Part shown: positions 18,277-26,126 of the stretch, one piece after another
How positions within the stretch are numbered: the first letter of the stretch is position 1
How the letters are laid out: each line of letters opens with the position of its first letter
Source of the DNA: Polymorphobacter multimanifer
Lineage (GTDB): Bacteria; Pseudomonadota; Alphaproteobacteria; Sphingomonadales; Sphingomonadaceae
NCBI RefSeq assembly: GCF_014205635.1
Contig: NZ_JACIIV010000026.1
Location: forward strand, 1-50,095
Direction: 5' to 3'
Length of the DNA stretch: 50,095 bases
Notes under the pieces: generated by a model
What the model saw: the letters and a program-made list of their open reading frames with translations, nothing else
Database searches by the model: none
What the model was told of the DNA's origin: nothing
Made by a program: the position numbers and the translations under genes

Positions 18277-18962
18277 GACAGACACTCCGGCTCGGCGGGG
18301 TTGATGACGAGCACCAGCCGGCGCTGGCCGGTGCCGGCAATCGGCGGCGAGCGGTGGATGATCGGCGTGGCGCTCCAGCGCCTGCCCTTGAACAGAGCGA
18401 CCTCGCCGGGCTGCAACTGTTCAGGCACCACTTGATCGGGCGACACCCCGGCGGCCAGCGCGGCGGCGTCGCCATCGCACAGCCACTGGCTGCCCGGCCC
18501 GGCATAGCTGGTGATCAGCCGCGCCGTGACTTGATCGGCATGATATTTGCGGCAGGCATCGCCGGTGATGACCTCCAGCCGCAACGAAACGGCGGCGCAG
18601 GCCATCACATCGGCAAGACACCCGGCGAGCAGGGCCATGTCCATGGCGATACGGGGTGCAGGCGGCCATCCCGCCGCAACCATTGCGCCGGGCAGCGCCG
18701 CCGCCACGTCGGCCACCGCCAGTTCCAGCCGCAGCGGTTCACACTGGAAACGCAGCAGCCGGGCTGCGTCGGCCGCCAGCGCGTCATCCAGCATGCGCTG
18801 CCAGACGGCCAGGTTGATGGCCGGATCATGAATGTCGGCCAGCACGTCCACCGCGACAGCCATGGCAACATGATCGCGTGCGGTAGGATATGACTGGGAC
18901 GATTTGATGGTCGCCCTGCCATTGCGAAACGCCAACGGCGGAATATCAGCAGTGCGATACAA
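18273..18962 (-). CDS. DUF1826-family protein, first gene of the Zur-box operon
   Basis: A protein of up to 229 residues recognised as DUF1826 by NLAVWQR near the N terminus and by the C-terminal block SATPIIHRSPPIAGTGQRRL followed by VLVINP. The family has no proven activity; from memory it recurs in zinc-responsive neighbourhoods. It carries a conserved Cys/His pair in GDACRKYHADQVTARLITSY that could bind a metal. The start is uncertain: the farthest is TTG 18962, whose GGGAG is almost adjacent, and ATG 18863 (MAVAVDVLADIHDP) is an alternative. The stop is ATGA-coupled to the ATPase gene. As the promoter-proximal gene it would be the most strongly expressed on zinc starvation. Confidence 0.82.
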   Translation of the reverse strand: MYRTADIPPLAFRNGRATIKSSQSYPTARDHVAMAVAVDVLADIHDPAINLAVWQRMLDDALAADAARLLRFQCEPLRLELAVADVAAALPGAMVAAGWPPAPRIAMDMALLAGCLADVMACAAVSLRLEVITGDACRKYHADQVTARLITSYAGPGSQWLCDGDAAALAAGVSPDQVVPEQLQPGEVALFKGRRWSATPIIHRSPPIAGTGQRRLVLVINPAEPECLS

Positions 18963-18980
18963 ACTCCCGGCCCCCTAAGA

Positions 18981-19009
18981 ATCATATGTTATCTTGTAAC
19001 ATTTGCCAC
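18981..19009 (-). promoter_or_regulatory. Sigma-70-type promoter of the Zur-box operon
   Basis: On the minus strand GTGGCA (19009-19004, four of six to the -35 consensus) and TATGAT (18986-18981, five of six to the -10) are separated by exactly 17 bp. Transcription would begin near 18974, leaving a very short leader before the DUF1826 gene. Confidence 0.6.
18986..19002. promoter_or_regulatory. Zur box (zinc-uptake repressor operator)
   Basis: ATGTTA-TCTTG-TAACAT is a perfect 6-bp dyad. On the minus strand the extended site reads AAATGTTACAAGATAACAT, against the widely known Zur consensus AAATGTTATANTATAACATTT. It fills the spacer between -35 and -10, where a zinc-loaded repressor would block polymerase. 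No zur gene is in the window. Confidence 0.82.
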
Positions 19010-19144
19010 ACAGCACTAGGGGACGCAAGGCACCTGGTTTTGCAGGTTATGCGGCAAATGGCAGGGACCAACAGGAATGGCAGCGTCGTAGGCAGCTTCC
19101 AACCGATTGAACGACTGAAATTAGGGCGCGAAACTGCCATGATG

Positions 19145-19158
19145 GGTCCCTTGCGGAC
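19145..19158 (+). repeat. Variant of the dispersed intergenic repeat
   Basis: GGTCCCTTGCGGAC is the repeat of 3733 and 4363 with one C missing. It lies between the Zur-controlled promoter and the end of the hydrolase gene, again outside any gene. Confidence 0.38.
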
Positions 19159-19195
19159 GACACGCAGCAGATGCCGAGCCGGAGAAAATTAAGTG

Positions 19196-20506
19196 CTAGC
19201 GCCTTCGGGCAGCTGGCTTCCGGATCGCTCGGAAGGCCGCAAGTGCTCCGCTGAGGCAAATGATGACTGCACCGGCTGCCAGCCATAGCCTTGCCGACCA
19301 TAGCCTGGCCAAAATGGCGAAAGGGCTGATACCATTGTCCGGCAGGTCCGCGGTGCTCACCCGCTGGCGGACCCAGGCCGAAGCCAGGCGCGTCGCCAGT
19401 CCGTCGCCACCTGTCGACAATGCGATGATGGCATCGCCGGAAGCCGGGTCGAGGCGGATGGCCGTGTTGACCGCGGGAGTGTTGCCGCCATCATGCCCGA
19501 AAATGTAACCGCCGCCTCTGGCCGGTGCATAGAGCCGCACGCCCAAGCCCCAGAATGGACGGTCATCTACTCGGGCCTGGGGAGCTTGGAGCGTCGCAAC
19601 AGAGCTTGGCGACAATACGCCCCGTCCGACCACGGCTCCATCGGGACCCGACCTGTGGGCGCTTACGAAAAGCGTCAAGTCAGCGACCGACGAATAGAGC
19701 GAAGCGGCACCGGCGGCGGTGTAGGCAAAATGCTGTGCAGCCGACCCGTCGGAGTCGAAGAACTCGGCAACGTTCGTGGCGCCTGGAGCCCTTGGGCGGA
19801 ATGTCGAGCGCTTCATGCCAAGCGGCTTCAGCACCGCAGCATCCATATAGTCGGCGAACGGCTGACCCGAGACGTCTTCGATCAGCAACTGGAGCAGGCT
19901 GTACCCGCCACCTGAATACTGCCAAGCGCCCGGTCGAGCCCCAACTGCCACGCTGCCATTGGTAAACGGGCAAGCGTCAGCCGCTGCTGTCAGCGACGCC
20001 GGCAGCGGCTGCAAGGGCTTTCCAGGCGCAAAGCCGCAATAGCCCAGACCGTCGGTCAGGCCGGCAGTATGGCTCAACAGCCGGCGCACCGTCACCAGAT
20101 CATTGTCATGCTTTGAAGGCGGAAGTCGCCAGCGCCGCAGGTAGCGCGACACCGGTGCGTCCAGTTCGATTTTGCCTGAATCCACGAGCGTCATCACGCC
20201 CCAAGCCGTGACCCACTTGCTGACCGATGCCATCTGGAACAGCGTGTCAGCGTCGACCTGTTGCCCGATCGACTTGAAGTGCCCCACTTTTACACGGCCT
20301 TGGTCGATCACAACCAGCGCCAGGTTCCCCGGGAATTCGGCAGACTGCGTCTTCGCAGCCTCGACGAGAGACGCGGCGTCGTTGCTGGCGACCGCGATAG
20401 TGTCATCATCCAACGCGGCCACGACCACGAATCCGCCGATCCAGAAAACCAGTGCCAGAAGGACGAACCCGGCAACGCGGGCAAGCCGTAACGATGTGCC
20501 GACCAT
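19196..20506 (-). CDS. Serine hydrolase of the beta-lactamase/esterase (class C-like) family
   Basis: A 436-residue membrane-anchored hydrolase starting at ATG 20506, which has AAGGGG six bases upstream; the frame's first ATG at 20527 has none. An N-terminal helix (VAGFVLLALVFWIGGFVVVA) and a C-terminal helix (LWLAAGAVIICLSGALAAF) flank a periplasmic domain. That domain has the complete serine-lactamase motifs: SVSK with nucleophile Ser94 and Lys97, YSG at Tyr197, and HDGG (339-342) as the KTG equivalent. This fold covers class C beta-lactamases, D,D-peptidases and esterases. The membrane anchors and extra length argue for an esterase or peptidase rather than a resistance enzyme. It follows the recombinase remnant by 17 bp. 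Confidence 0.9.
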   Translation of the reverse strand: MVGTSLRLARVAGFVLLALVFWIGGFVVVAALDDDTIAVASNDAASLVEAAKTQSAEFPGNLALVVIDQGRVKVGHFKSIGQQVDADTLFQMASVSKWVTAWGVMTLVDSGKIELDAPVSRYLRRWRLPPSKHDNDLVTVRRLLSHTAGLTDGLGYCGFAPGKPLQPLPASLTAAADACPFTNGSVAVGARPGAWQYSGGGYSLLQLLIEDVSGQPFADYMDAAVLKPLGMKRSTFRPRAPGATNVAEFFDSDGSAAQHFAYTAAGAASLYSSVADLTLFVSAHRSGPDGAVVGRGVLSPSSVATLQAPQARVDDRPFWGLGVRLYAPARGGGYIFGHDGGNTPAVNTAIRLDPASGDAIIALSTGGDGLATRLASAWVRQRVSTADLPDNGISPFAILARLWSARLWLAAGAVIICLSGALAAFRAIRKPAARRR

Positions 20507-20523
20507 CGGCAGCCCCTTCAGGA

Positions 20524-20859
20524 TCATGCAGCAGCGGGTTGCCGAGCCAGCGTTCGATAGATTGTCGGCCGCGACATCTGCAACAGGTTGCCGAGATCGC
20601 CGATCGAGTAGTCGCCGCTGTCGTACATCCGGCGCAGCTTCTTGCTCTGCATCGGGGAAAGCTTTGGCTTCTTGCCCTTCAGCGTCCCTTTGGCCCGCGC
20701 GACCGCCATCCCTTCGCGGGTGCGCAGGCGGATCAGGTCGCTTTCGAATTCGGCAGAGGCAGCGAGAATGTCGAAGAACATCTTGCCCATCGGGTCAGTA
20801 GGAGCATGGATGATATTGTGATCATCAAGCACTTTCATTCTTTCGATACTGGTTAGCAC
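20524..20859 (-). pseudogene. Serine recombinase (resolvase/invertase), N-terminally truncated
   Basis: The 111 residues read as the C-terminal half of a Pin/Tn3-type serine recombinase. DPMGKMFFDILAASAEFESD, then LIRLRTREGMAVARAKG, is the end of the catalytic domain and long E helix. LSPMQSKKLRRMYDSGDYSI then GDLGNLLQMSRPTIYRTL is the DNA-binding helix-turn-helix. The N-terminal catalytic part with the nucleophile serine (YxRVS) is absent in all minus-strand frames upstream. The piece cannot recombine DNA and is a scar of an integrated element. It might still bind DNA. Confidence 0.8.
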
Positions 20860-21138
20860 TGGCCTGTCAGAGATCTTCTACCTTCTTCGGCTTCTGTCAT
20901 TTCTGCTGGAGGCAAGTTGGGACGGAATCCGACAACTAGTTTGGTGCACCCATGCGAGCGGTCAAAAAAATATGCTCCTGCGGAGATTGGATAGCAGAGA
21001 ACTGCAATTCGTTCGTTTGGATCAAGTGAGAAGCAAAAAGATGTCCTGATCTGAAGAATCGAGCGCCGCGCAGACCGTGGCCGCATCGCTTTCTGTATCT
21101 CTTTGTGTGTGCCTGTTGCAATTTGGGAGCCAAATGCC

Positions 21139-24003
21139 ATGCTGAGCCACAAGATTTGCTTAACGACGGCCCTGAGGGCTTCGGTTGGCGTCGCAGCGCT
21201 TCTCGTCTCCTGCGTCGCGCATGCCCAGGCGCCGGCCGCCGATGAACCGGCAGCCGGGGAACTCGTCGTCACCGGCTCACGCGTGAAGCGCGACGGTTAC
21301 AATTCGCCAACGCCGGTCTCGGTTGTCAGTCGCGATGAGATCTCGCGCTCGGCGACGCCGAACATCGCCGATTATGTCAACACGCTGCCCTCGCTTTCCG
21401 GTAGTTCGACGCCCGCAACCACATCGAACATGGTGGGCCAGGGCCGTCAGGGCATCAATGCCATGAACGTGCGCGGTATCGGCACGGTTCGCACATTGAC
21501 GCTGCTCGATGGCCGTCGCGTCGGCGGCATGGCGAACGATGGCACGGTCGATGTCAGCGAACTGCCGCAGCAGCTCGTGTCGAGGGTCGATGTCGTGACT
21601 GGCGGCGCATCGGCATCCTATGGTTCTGACGCGCTCTCGGGCGTGGTCAACTTCGTGCTGGACACCAAGTTCACCGGGCTAAGGGGCGAAATCTTCGGTG
21701 GCCAGACCACCTATGGCGACAACCAGAACTGGAAGGTCGCCCTCACTTACGGCGCGGCGTTCGCCGGTGGCCGCGGACATTTCCTGCTCAGCGGCGAAGC
21801 CAGCCACGAAGACGGCATCTACCGGCCCGGCAACCGTGATTGGACCGAAGCCAACTGGGGATACATCAACAACCCGGCCTATACCGCGACCAACGGCCAG
21901 CCGCGCGTACTGCGCAAGCAGGACATTGCGCTCAGCACGGCAACCTTCGGCGGCGCCATCGCCTGCACTGCCACCTCGACATGCGCGTCGCTGCGCGGCA
22001 TCGCCTTCGGCCCCGGCGGCACGCCCTACAACCTGGTCCTCGGCCCTATCGTCTCGGATCCGATCATGTCGGGCGGCACCCAGGCCGACAATTCGCCGCG
22101 CAACAATCAAGACAACAGCATGGTGCCCCGGCAGAACCGCCGCAACCTTTTCGCTCGGGTCAGCTATGACGTCGCCGACGACTGGAACATCTATGCCGAG
22201 GGCATGGTGGCCCACCTCGATACCGATGCCCGGTACTTCTCGGGTACCTTCGGCAACACGCTGGCGGTCCGCGTCGACAACCCGTATATGCCAGCCGAAA
22301 TCGCAGCACGGATGCGGGCGCTGAACCTGACGTCGGTGCCGTTCGGCACCTTGAAAGGCGACAATCCGGTATCGGGCGCCAACTCCGAGCGCGGCTATAC
22401 GCGTGTCGTCGCGGGGGTCGATGGCAAGTTCGATGCGCTGGACACCGAATGGACCATCGGCGCCTATTACCAATTTGCCCGCACCGCCCTGCGCAATACC
22501 GCCACCAACGCCACGCGGCTGCCCAACTGGAACCGCGCCATCGATGCCGTTCGCGCACCCAATGGCTCGATCATCTGCCGCTCCACCTTGACCAATCCGA
22601 CCGATGGCTGCATCCCCTACAATCTGTTTGGCACCGGCGTGAACAACCAGGCCGCCATCGACTATGTGACCGGCAATCCCACGCAGGACAGCGTTTTCAA
22701 GCAGAATGTCGTCAGCATCAACATTGCCGGCGAGCCGTTCGAAATCTGGGCAGGCCCGGTCTCCCTCGCCTTCGGCGTCGAACACCGGACCCAGAGCGCC
22801 GACGGCGTGGCCGATCCGATCACGCAGGTAAGCGTGGCCAACTGGGACACCACGGGCGGCTTGCCGACGATCGGAAGCTACAAGGTTTCGGACGCCTATG
22901 TCGAAACCGTGATCCCGTTGGCGAGGGACCAGGCCTGGGCCAAGCAGCTGACGATTAACGCGGCGTCGCGGGTAGTGAAGTACGAGAGCGGCACCTTCGT
23001 GACCTGGAAGCTGGGCGCCGAGTACATGCCGATAGAAAGCCTGCGTATTCGCGGCATTGCGTCTCGCGACGTGCGCGAAGCAAATCTCTCCGATCGGTTT
23101 GCCGGCGTGTTCCAGACGTCCGGTTCGTTTCTGGATCCCAACAACAACGGCGCCGCCACGACGGCGCGCGGCCTCACCACCGGCAACCCGAACCTCGATC
23201 CGGAAATCGGTAGGACATACAGTGCCGGCATCGTCTTCCAGCCAACCTTCCTGTCAGGCTTCAACGCGTCGGTCGACTATTACAAGGTCAGCATCACCGG
23301 TGCGATCGGCAGCCTCAACATTCAGCAGGTCGTCAACCTGTGCTTCGCCGGCAATCAGGATGCTTGCGCCCTGATCACAGCGACTCCGGCCGGCCCGCAA
23401 CAGTTCGAGGTGCGCACCGCGCCGCTGAACCTAGCGTCGGAAAGCACAAGAGGCCTGGATTTCGAGGCGAGCTACCGTTTCAGGTTCGAGGATCTTATGC
23501 CTGGGACGAGCGGCACATTCACGATCCGCGGCCTGGCCACGAACTACATCAGCTACACGGTGAATCCGGGGCTGCCGGGGTCGATCGTCACCGAGCGGGC
23601 CGGTGCTGCGGGGCTGCCGTCGTGGCGATATCAGCTCTCGGTCAATTACCAGAACGAGCGCCTGGCGCTGAGCGGCACGATGCGCGGCGTCAGTGGCGGC
23701 GTTCAAAACAACAACTGGATCGAGTGCCAGTCCGGTTGTCCGACGTCGACCGGCGACAACCCAACCTACGACGACATTTCGATTGCCGCGGCGACCTATT
23801 TCGATCTCTCGGCGACCTACAGCCTTGGCGACAACAACCAGTTCCAGTTTTTCTTCAACGTTCGCAATATCTTCAACAAGGATCCGGCCGTCGTGCCGGC
23901 TGGCCCGACCGGCCACCCATCCTGGTGGAACCAGCCGATCGAAAGGTCGCAATATGATATCCTCGGCCGTGTCTTCGGCGCAGGAATCCGTTTCCGGATC
24001 TAG
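21139..24003 (+). CDS. TonB-dependent receptor, large sphingomonad type
   Basis: A 954-residue outer-membrane receptor from ATG 21139 (GGGAG nine bases upstream); the frame's earlier start at 21103 lacks a ribosome site. The signal peptide ends at VAHAQ (about residue 30). ELVVTGSRVKRDGYNSPTPV is the TonB box and plug start, with the plug blocks MNVRGIGTVRTLTLLDGRRV and DVVTGGASASYGSDALSGVV. The barrel ends with GRVFGAGIRFRI. The GGASASYGSDALSGVVNFVLD plug is characteristic of the large receptor group in Sphingomonas and Caulobacter that often imports carbohydrates or peptides. The formylglycine-enzyme-like lipoprotein gene follows after 72 bp and is probably its partner. The ligand is unknown. 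Confidence 0.93.
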   Translation: MLSHKICLTTALRASVGVAALLVSCVAHAQAPAADEPAAGELVVTGSRVKRDGYNSPTPVSVVSRDEISRSATPNIADYVNTLPSLSGSSTPATTSNMVGQGRQGINAMNVRGIGTVRTLTLLDGRRVGGMANDGTVDVSELPQQLVSRVDVVTGGASASYGSDALSGVVNFVLDTKFTGLRGEIFGGQTTYGDNQNWKVALTYGAAFAGGRGHFLLSGEASHEDGIYRPGNRDWTEANWGYINNPAYTATNGQPRVLRKQDIALSTATFGGAIACTATSTCASLRGIAFGPGGTPYNLVLGPIVSDPIMSGGTQADNSPRNNQDNSMVPRQNRRNLFARVSYDVADDWNIYAEGMVAHLDTDARYFSGTFGNTLAVRVDNPYMPAEIAARMRALNLTSVPFGTLKGDNPVSGANSERGYTRVVAGVDGKFDALDTEWTIGAYYQFARTALRNTATNATRLPNWNRAIDAVRAPNGSIICRSTLTNPTDGCIPYNLFGTGVNNQAAIDYVTGNPTQDSVFKQNVVSINIAGEPFEIWAGPVSLAFGVEHRTQSADGVADPITQVSVANWDTTGGLPTIGSYKVSDAYVETVIPLARDQAWAKQLTINAASRVVKYESGTFVTWKLGAEYMPIESLRIRGIASRDVREANLSDRFAGVFQTSGSFLDPNNNGAATTARGLTTGNPNLDPEIGRTYSAGIVFQPTFLSGFNASVDYYKVSITGAIGSLNIQQVVNLCFAGNQDACALITATPAGPQQFEVRTAPLNLASESTRGLDFEASYRFRFEDLMPGTSGTFTIRGLATNYISYTVNPGLPGSIVTERAGAAGLPSWRYQLSVNYQNERLALSGTMRGVSGGVQNNNWIECQSGCPTSTGDNPTYDDISIAAATYFDLSATYSLGDNNQFQFFFNVRNIFNKDPAVVPAGPTGHPSWWNQPIERSQYDILGRVFGAGIRFRI

Positions 24004-24075
24004 ATGCAGGCAGCATGTCGGAGCCGCTCGCAGGGTAGAGACAGCATGACGATGCCGGTTGAAAGGGACAGGACA

Positions 24076-25011
24076 ATGAGAAAAGCGACAATGACGTTCG
24101 GCCTGCTTTCTGTGAGTGTCATGCTCGCAAGCTGCGCCACACCCGGGCGCGTCGGGTCGGGGCCGGCGGCAGCCGGATCGGCGTTTCGGGACTGTCCCAA
24201 TTGTCCCGAGATGGTCGTGGTACCGGCCGGGCGCTTTATCATGGGCACGGCTGAAACCGATCCGATCCGCGACAAGGATGAGGGTCCGCAGCGTGAAGTA
24301 ACCTTCGCCAACGCCTTTGCTGTCGGCAAGTTCGAACTGACGCGTGGCGAGTTTCGGCAGTTCGTGAAGGAGACCGGCCATGCGCCGCTGAATAACTGCA
24401 CGGTGTTTACCGGCGCCAAGACCGAACGCGTCGCATCCAAGGGCTGGGAAGACACCAACTTCCCGCAAACCGACGCTCATCCGGTGTCCTGTGTCAGCTG
24501 GCTCGACGCCAAGGCCTATGTCGCATGGCTCGCGACCAAGACCGGCAAGCCGTACCGACTGCTGAGCGAAGCCGAATTCGAATATGTAGCAAAGGCAGGA
24601 GCAAAGACGCGCTATTTCTTCGGAGACGATCCAAACGAGGGCTGCGCCTATGGCAATGTCGCCGACGCGACCGCAAAGGAAGCCGGCGGCCTTGCCACCT
24701 GGGCTTATGTCACCTGCCGGGATGGTTACGGCATCAGCACGGCCCCCGTCGGCTCGTTCAAGCCAAACGCCTTCGGGGTCTACGACACTTACGGTAGCCA
24801 TTGGGAATGGGTGGAGGACTGCCGCAACGACTCCTATCGTGATGCCCCCGTCGACGGCTCGGCGTGGGTCACCGGCGACTGCACGCTTCGCTCCGATCGC
24901 GGCGGCGCATTCTACAGCAACCAGCGCACCAATCGTCCAAGCGAGCGAGCGTTTTTCCCGCACGCCCTCAACAGCGTGAACGTCGGCTTCAGGATCGCCC
25001 GCGCGCTCTGA
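24076..25011 (+). CDS. Lipoprotein with a formylglycine-generating-enzyme (SUMF1) fold
   Basis: A 311-residue protein starting at ATG 24076, after GGGACAGGA. It begins with a lipoprotein signal ending in the lipobox LASC (about residues 14-17), so it is anchored in a membrane facing the periplasm or outside. The rest is a SUMF1 domain: MVVVPAGRFIMGTAETDP, FAVGKFELTRGEF, HPVSCVSWLDAKAYVAWL, YRLLSEAEFEYVAKAGAKTR, FGVYDTYGSHWEWVEDC and NVGFRIAR. True formylglycine enzymes use a cysteine pair in a CxRYRxAAR segment just before the final SNLGFR. Here that place reads QRTNRPSERAFFPHALNSVN with no cysteine, so oxidase activity is unlikely. Such domains also act as binding or structural modules. Pairing with the TonB receptor suggests a substrate-capture role. 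Confidence 0.88.
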   Translation: MRKATMTFGLLSVSVMLASCATPGRVGSGPAAAGSAFRDCPNCPEMVVVPAGRFIMGTAETDPIRDKDEGPQREVTFANAFAVGKFELTRGEFRQFVKETGHAPLNNCTVFTGAKTERVASKGWEDTNFPQTDAHPVSCVSWLDAKAYVAWLATKTGKPYRLLSEAEFEYVAKAGAKTRYFFGDDPNEGCAYGNVADATAKEAGGLATWAYVTCRDGYGISTAPVGSFKPNAFGVYDTYGSHWEWVEDCRNDSYRDAPVDGSAWVTGDCTLRSDRGGAFYSNQRTNRPSERAFFPHALNSVNVGFRIARAL

Positions 25012-25342
25012 GCTTGCGGGGAACTGTGAGAAAACGGGCCTCGCAGCTTGGAGGGCAGGAAGCAGGCAGCCACGCCGAATAGCCCGAAATGACCTATCAG
25101 GTTACTATGTGAGCTCACAGGCACCGTCCAGGTCTGCCAGACAGGTGTCAGCGGCGTTCGAGCGTCGCGGTCGGCGTTGATGCCCGGCACATCGATGCTG
25201 ACAAAATGTCGGGATCGCGAGACGACTGCCCGGCCTCAAGGAATGCCTCGATTTTCTGAAATGCTGTCAGCCATCGGCTTACGGACATCGCTTCTCGCAG
25301 CGGCATGAAACCGGCATAGCCAGATATCAACCTGGCCTGCGA
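25012..25342. other. Intergenic stretch with a short palindrome
   Basis: Between the convergent SUMF1 and PEP-CTERM genes. It holds TGTGAGCTCACA, a perfect 12-bp palindrome, at 25108-25119. A minus-strand frame at 25148-25330 has no family resemblance or ribosome site. No clear terminator for either gene was found. Confidence 0.4.
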
Positions 25343-25933
25343 CTACATCTGGCGCGGAGACGTGACTCCCGGCGTCGCCGTATCCGTGCCGCTGAGTATG
25401 CCGCCACGATGATCCCATGCTGCTAAGGCGAGGCGACGGCGTCGACGCATGACAGCGCCAGTCAGGCCCAAGCCGGCAATAAGCATCGCCCAGCTCGCGG
25501 GTTCGGGGATTGCGTTCCGGAAGGCATAGTTCGTGAAATTCGGACCGACCGCCCAATCGTCGACGAATGCCGATTCGTCTCCGACATTAAGGTAGAGGCC
25601 GCCCGAGCTCGTCACGGCGCTTTCGGAGACCTTGCGGCCGCAGGGAAATTCAGCGCAATCGGGGAAAGAAAAAGCGCCAACCACGCTTACCCAGGCAAGA
25701 TTGTCGATACTCCCGGGGTCATTGCCGATCGTCGAAATCGAGTAATCGCTTGCCATGCCGCCAAATAGAAATGCCGCAGTTTGCTGGCCGGTATAGGCCG
25801 GGGGCGTACCAATCCACGACGGGCCCTGGTCGACTCGCCACGATCCGATGAACACGAGCGCGGCATCGGCAGCGGTTGCGATGCTGCTGGCCACCACGGC
25901 AACGATCATTGTACTTAAAAACATTTTTCTCAT
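25343..25933 (-). CDS. PEP-CTERM-sorted secreted protein
   Basis: A 196-residue exported protein from ATG 25933, with the strong ribosome site CAGGAGG five bases upstream. A Sec signal (RKMFLSTMIVAVVASSIATA, cut after about ADAA) precedes a beta-rich mature part. Near the C terminus is the tripartite PEP-CTERM sorting signal: NAIPEPASWAMLIAGLGLTG then AVMRRRRR, meaning motif, helix and basic cluster. This directs processing by an exosortase/archaeosortase-type transpeptidase, commonly linked to exopolysaccharide and biofilm. Unusually, about 28 further residues follow the arginines, where most family members stop within about five; a frameshift near the 3' end could explain this. No exosortase is in the window. 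Its role may be matrix or surface structure. Confidence 0.85.
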   Translation of the reverse strand: MRKMFLSTMIVAVVASSIATAADAALVFIGSWRVDQGPSWIGTPPAYTGQQTAAFLFGGMASDYSISTIGNDPGSIDNLAWVSVVGAFSFPDCAEFPCGRKVSESAVTSSGGLYLNVGDESAFVDDWAVGPNFTNYAFRNAIPEPASWAMLIAGLGLTGAVMRRRRRLALAAWDHRGGILSGTDTATPGVTSPRQM

Positions 25934-26126
25934 GACAGCCTCCTGAGGTTTTACAGCAAAAATAAAACGCGATTTAAGACGTTGTTGCAAATTGCAGCCC
26001 AGAAACACTGTCGGATGCTGGCATCAGCCAAGCCCCCTGACGATATTGAACCGGCCGGCTGCATCGCACAGCGCGGCGGACGCGACGGGGCCATCGCCGG
26101 TGCGTGACACGGGCCGCCGGAGCCGC

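Noticed and set aside
20853-21272. A 139-codon minus-strand frame that could supply the missing recombinase N terminus
   Set aside because: It shows no recombinase motif, and its 5' part is antisense to the next TonB receptor gene.
25108-25119. TGTGAGCTCACA palindrome as a CRP-type operator
   Set aside because: A CRP site needs six bases between the half-sites, and here the halves are contiguous. It is 1.0 kb from the nearest upstream start and lies between two gene ends.
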